This document shows positions 6,979 through 9,849 of a DNA stretch of 9,849 bases, piece by piece. The notes below the pieces were generated by a model. That model was not told where the DNA came from. It made no database searches and saw only the letters and a program-made list of their open reading frames with translations. The number at the start of each line of letters is the position of its first letter. Position 1 is the first letter of the stretch. Origin of the DNA: Bacteroidales bacterium UBA2714 (lineage in GTDB: Bacteria > Bacteroidota > Bacteroidia > Bacteroidales > P3); contig DEKU01000029.1 of assembly GCA_002354035.1 (NCBI GenBank), positions 261 through 10,109 on the forward strand, in the 5' to 3' direction. The position numbers were made by a program, and so were the translations under genes.

Positions 6979-7213
6979 CCCGTCCGCCCGGCGCTCAGCC
7001 CCACAGCCCGCCGACTGCCCCACGGATGCATAGTCCATCCGACTGTAGTCTGCGTGCTGAAAAGACAGATTCGCGATAATCCCGCCCCGACCCCGACGGC
7101 ACGAGGGGGTCATCATGCCCGTCATTATATTCTGATTATTCATTGGTAATGTCCACTACAGCTTCCTGTTCCTCTAAATAATGTTAAATATACAGAGAAA
7201 AGATGAGAAAAAA
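6979..7213. other. Gene-free spacer with an abrupt composition change
   Basis: No gene is supported. The first part (to about 7120) is GC-rich like the core genes to the left. The second part turns AT-rich and leads into the promoter of the secreted-protein gene. A GGATG/CATCC mini-hairpin occurs near 7023-7039. The change may mark the join between core chromosome and an accessory segment. No inverted repeats or integrase traces are visible. Confidence 0.5.
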
Positions 7214-7243
7214 TTGTATAGTTAAAAAAAATGTTTATGTTTG
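7214..7243 (+). promoter_or_regulatory. Promoter of the secreted-protein gene pair (Bacteroidota type)
   Basis: TTG at 7214-7216 and TATGTTTG at 7236-7243 are separated by 19 bases, matching the Bacteroidota -33/-7 pattern. The surrounding DNA is A/T-rich. The predicted transcript start is near 7250, with a leader of about 80 bases. Confidence 0.65.
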
Positions 7244-7331
7244 CATTGTGAAAGAGTGGGGCGGGATGAGGTATTTTTGGGGTTTATAAACTGAAACACA
7301 ATAGTTTGTTATATGTAAAAAGTAAGGAGCC

Positions 7332-8843
7332 ATGAAGAAATTATTATTTTCAGTAGCACTTTTTCTCTCATTACTCTCATTAAGTGCTATGCAGGGACAA
7401 AATATTAGTACATTGTATCAAGGCCCAATTGACGGAACTGATAATATAATCAGGTTTGACCCTGGTACAAATTTTCACATTACTTGCTCCAAACAATTAA
7501 CAGGTGATGTTAGTTTTTTTTATACCGACATGAACACTATTACAGAAGCCCTTAAGATTCCAGGCATAGTAGTTGCTGACTTCGAAATCTTTGGCAGGTA
7601 TGTCTTTTTTTGTGGGAATGACATCAGCAACTCAGGCGTCATCGGTTGGTTTAACATAGATTCCCTTATCTTCAATGGAGGGACAGCCCATGTCGACAAT
7701 ACGCTTTTAGCATTGGGGTTGCGGTCCCTGGACAACATAGAAGTATTCTCAGATCAGGGAGGCAATATCCATATCGCAGGTTATGGGTCCGAACGGTCCG
7801 CAACCCCTCCTTGCACTTATAAGAATTATGCATTTGAAGCAGTAGGGTCACCTATAACAGGAATGCAGTATCGGATTCTAAAACTGGCAAAAGACGGGTG
7901 TATGAACAGTATCGTGGATATGACTGTTACTAATAATTATGTTGTATATTTAGAGGAGCATAGGAGTCAAGAGTGCAACGATAATTTCGGTATTGGCATC
8001 TCTTTACAACCATTCCCCAAATATAACATGTTTGCTTCTTCCCCGTATCCTTATTACTATTTTGAAACTACGACGTCCCACATTGGCTATGCAACAAACT
8101 CAGTACTACCAACCGCGTATGTAGTTTCAGATAACGATGACCCATGTGTTGCAGCGCCACGGATAACACACACCTTTGATGATGAGGTCGCCGTATGCTC
8201 TTACAGAAGTGACTTTGACCCATCCTCATGGGTTGGGGACACTACATTACTCTGTGGCGGCATTCTAACAAGACTCAATACTAAACTTGCATTACGAACT
8301 TACGACTTGTCGCCAATGCAATACAGCGGTTCCATCCTAATGACCGCAGCAGCTTCTGCTTACCTCACAACTCTCGATGGATGTGGATCCATAGACGGCT
8401 TTGAATACAATGCGGAATCTGAGCATTTTTTAGTCCTACATCGGCATAAGACGACCCTTCCCCTTTTTGAAAGTGGACTTACAGCAATAGATTATTCTTC
8501 GCACTCATTCCCATTGACAGCTCCTACTTATTATCAATATGTTTTTGACACACGACTGCATTGGATGCCACACAGTTTATGTCTAACAGTGGGGAATGAA
8601 TACACTCTTGGGGGGAGCTATTTTGTAGGAAGCAATGAATACATGTTCTGGCATGATGTTGTTCCTACTACGCATACTGTCTCTTGTGATCATCAAATCG
8701 ACTTTGTGATGAAGCCATTGCCAACAATGGAAACTAAACAACAATACAACACCAATACACCCACATCGTGGATGTCTCTTTCATTTTGGGATGTGGAACC
8801 GGTAGACCATATAACTGAATCTTGCAATGTTCTTTGTGAATAA
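7332..8843 (+). CDS. Exported protein of unknown function, possibly beta-propeller-like
   Basis: The 503-residue product starts with a clear signal peptide (MKKLLFSVALFLSLLSLSA, cleavage near residues 19-23), so it should be exported to the periplasm or cell surface. It is rich in Cys (13), Tyr, Phe, Ser and Thr. Four loosely similar segments suggest repeated beta-sheet blades: ADFEIFGRYVFFCGND (82-97), VDMTVTNNYVVYLEEH (195-210), THTFDDEVAVCSYRSD (279-294) and IDGFEYNAESEHFLVLHRH (354-372). Similar segments occur, as I remember it, in uncharacterised secreted Bacteroidales proteins. No enzyme motif and no recognisable type IX secretion C-terminal domain are seen. AAGGAG lies only two bases before the ATG, which is unusually close. 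Codon use is clearly more AT-rich than in purH or mreB, hinting at accessory origin. The next secreted-protein gene starts 29 bases later, so they are probably one operon. The function is unknown. Confidence 0.8.
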   Translation: MKKLLFSVALFLSLLSLSAMQGQNISTLYQGPIDGTDNIIRFDPGTNFHITCSKQLTGDVSFFYTDMNTITEALKIPGIVVADFEIFGRYVFFCGNDISNSGVIGWFNIDSLIFNGGTAHVDNTLLALGLRSLDNIEVFSDQGGNIHIAGYGSERSATPPCTYKNYAFEAVGSPITGMQYRILKLAKDGCMNSIVDMTVTNNYVVYLEEHRSQECNDNFGIGISLQPFPKYNMFASSPYPYYYFETTTSHIGYATNSVLPTAYVVSDNDDPCVAAPRITHTFDDEVAVCSYRSDFDPSSWVGDTTLLCGGILTRLNTKLALRTYDLSPMQYSGSILMTAAASAYLTTLDGCGSIDGFEYNAESEHFLVLHRHKTTLPLFESGLTAIDYSSHSFPLTAPTYYQYVFDTRLHWMPHSLCLTVGNEYTLGGSYFVGSNEYMFWHDVVPTTHTVSCDHQIDFVMKPLPTMETKQQYNTNTPTSWMSLSFWDVEPVDHITESCNVLCE

Positions 8844-8872
8844 TTATAATCACCTTATACAATTTTTATACA

Positions 8873-9849
8873 ATGAGAAAATCTCTAATTATCTGTCTGA
8901 TGTTTGCGGTGGCGGGTTGTGCGTGGGCGCAGCGGCCAGTGGGTGACACATTAATAATGCCGGACACAGACTATTTCAACAACAATAGTTATCTGGACTG
9001 TTGGCCCATAAATGTGGAAACGCATGGCGACGGATGGCACTCGGTGAGGATTGACCATATAATACGACATAGAGATATATGGCACGGGTGGAACGATAGA
9101 ATACGTGAAGGCAACTATATCGGCGGGATGCAAATGTACACCGATCGGCCAATAAAGATTATCGGCATTGCCATCTGCGCCTACATGCAACGGCCGATGG
9201 ATACCACCACTCCCGGATTCATGAGAGCCTCAGGCTACCAAATCCCCAATGTCCACGAAAAGCACCCGGAGAATTTCTTTCTCAACACTCGCGACACTAC
9301 AATGAAGGGACGGATAACAGACTCGGCCTTATTGTACAAACCTACAGCCAACGGACTCGAGCTGCTGAAGGCTACCCCGTGGAGAATAGAGAATCCCCAC
9401 CGTTACTTGCTTTTGCCTCATGAGGATACCCTTGAGTGGTTTGCTAACTCCTTCTGGAATCCCATTATGCCTTGGACTTGGAATTACCTGCCCGACCCTG
9501 TACTTCCGATATATGAAGTGATGTTTATGGACCCTGTGATAGTGGAGGACTCGTTTGTGGTGGCAAGCACAGCACTCAATAATGAAAGAAGCATGGGGTG
9601 GGAATATCCCCTGGCGTGCCCGGCATGCGCTGACTCCATGATGTTATGGGACCACAACCCAACAAGATTCTACAACATACGGTCCCCCCGCTGGACAAGA
9701 ACCACTCCTGACACTACTTGCATTTCTTGGATAAAATACCGCGACAACGATTGGATTAGGGTAGTGTATCAGCCAAACTGGCGCGATTCGGCCAATACCC
9801 CTTATTTCTTTACCTGGGCCTACCCTTTCTTCCCCATTATCGAGCCAGG
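8873..9849 (+). CDS. Exported protein or lipoprotein of unknown function, 3' end beyond window
   Basis: The frame opens with ATG at 8873 and stays open to the window edge, giving 325 visible residues; the stop is not seen. The N-terminus (MRKSLIICLMFAVAGCAWAQ) is a signal peptide. It offers both a lipobox (VAGC, Cys16) and a type I cleavage site (AWA before Gln20), so lipid anchoring is possible but undecided. The mature part is rich in Trp, Tyr and Pro, with beta-type segments such as PIKIIGIAICAYM (93-105) and YEVMFMDPVIVEDSFVVAST (214-233), and a CPAC pair (249-252). The YEVMF...PVIVEDSFVV pattern resembles segments I recall from large secreted Bacteroidales proteins of unknown role. It lies 29 bases after the preceding secreted-protein gene, with no terminator between, and probably shares its promoter. 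Base composition is intermediate between that gene and the core genes. Confidence 0.78.
   Translation, partial: MRKSLIICLMFAVAGCAWAQRPVGDTLIMPDTDYFNNNSYLDCWPINVETHGDGWHSVRIDHIIRHRDIWHGWNDRIREGNYIGGMQMYTDRPIKIIGIAICAYMQRPMDTTTPGFMRASGYQIPNVHEKHPENFFLNTRDTTMKGRITDSALLYKPTANGLELLKATPWRIENPHRYLLLPHEDTLEWFANSFWNPIMPWTWNYLPDPVLPIYEVMFMDPVIVEDSFVVASTALNNERSMGWEYPLACPACADSMMLWDHNPTRFYNIRSPRWTRTTPDTTCISWIKYRDNDWIRVVYQPNWRDSANTPYFFTWAYPFFPIIEP

Noticed and set aside
6826..7143. 105-codon minus-strand frame behind mreB
   Set aside because: It spans two terminators and the repeat. Its resemblance to another minus-strand frame at 6484-6819 simply reflects the 81-base duplication.
8951..9190. 79-codon minus-strand frame
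   Set aside because: It lies opposite the secreted-protein gene, which has a signal peptide and an uninterrupted frame to the window end.

Overview
The window looks like chromosome of a Bacteroidota (Bacteroidales-type) bacterium. Four things point that way. Three start regions carry the Bacteroidota promoter pattern (TTG or TTTC at about -33, then TAnnTTTG at -7, spaced 19-21 bases), and a fourth carries the TAnnTTTG box. Most starts lack a Shine-Dalgarno sequence. purH lies directly upstream of mreB, an order I associate with this phylum. Finally, there are Cys- and aromatic-rich secreted proteins of unknown function. No tRNA, rRNA, CRISPR array or transposase is visible.

Layout. Left (1-2970): a beta-CASP metallo-beta-lactamase-fold hydrolase, probably an RNA-processing nuclease, is transcribed leftwards. 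It is divergent from a 6-phosphofructokinase (pfkA) transcribed rightwards. A 248-base spacer between them holds a promoter for each. pfkA ends at a strong intrinsic terminator. Middle (2970-4163): a poorly coding stretch leads into a secreted-type protein fragment that has an open frame but no start codon or signal peptide, most likely a decayed gene. It is followed by the promoter and a structured leader of purH. Centre (4164-6850): purH (last two steps of IMP synthesis) and mreB (rod-shape cytoskeleton) lie 70 bases apart with no terminator or promoter motif between them, so they are probably co-transcribed. Transcription ends at a perfect hairpin directly after mreB.

Right (6851-9849): the expected mreC/mreD cell-shape genes are absent. 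The last codons of mreB plus its terminator are repeated as an imperfect second copy (73 of 81 positions identical by hand count). The 45 bases between the copies resemble a scrap of group II intron. After a transition to AT-rich DNA come a promoter and two genes for exported proteins of unknown function, 29 bases apart. The second runs off the window edge.

The left and centre genes are ordinary core metabolism and cell shape, with high GC at third positions. The AT-richer secreted pair on the right is accessory in character. I found no convincing new multi-gene system. The most unusual observations are the duplicated mreB tail/terminator with the intron-like scrap, and the long hairpin in the purH leader.
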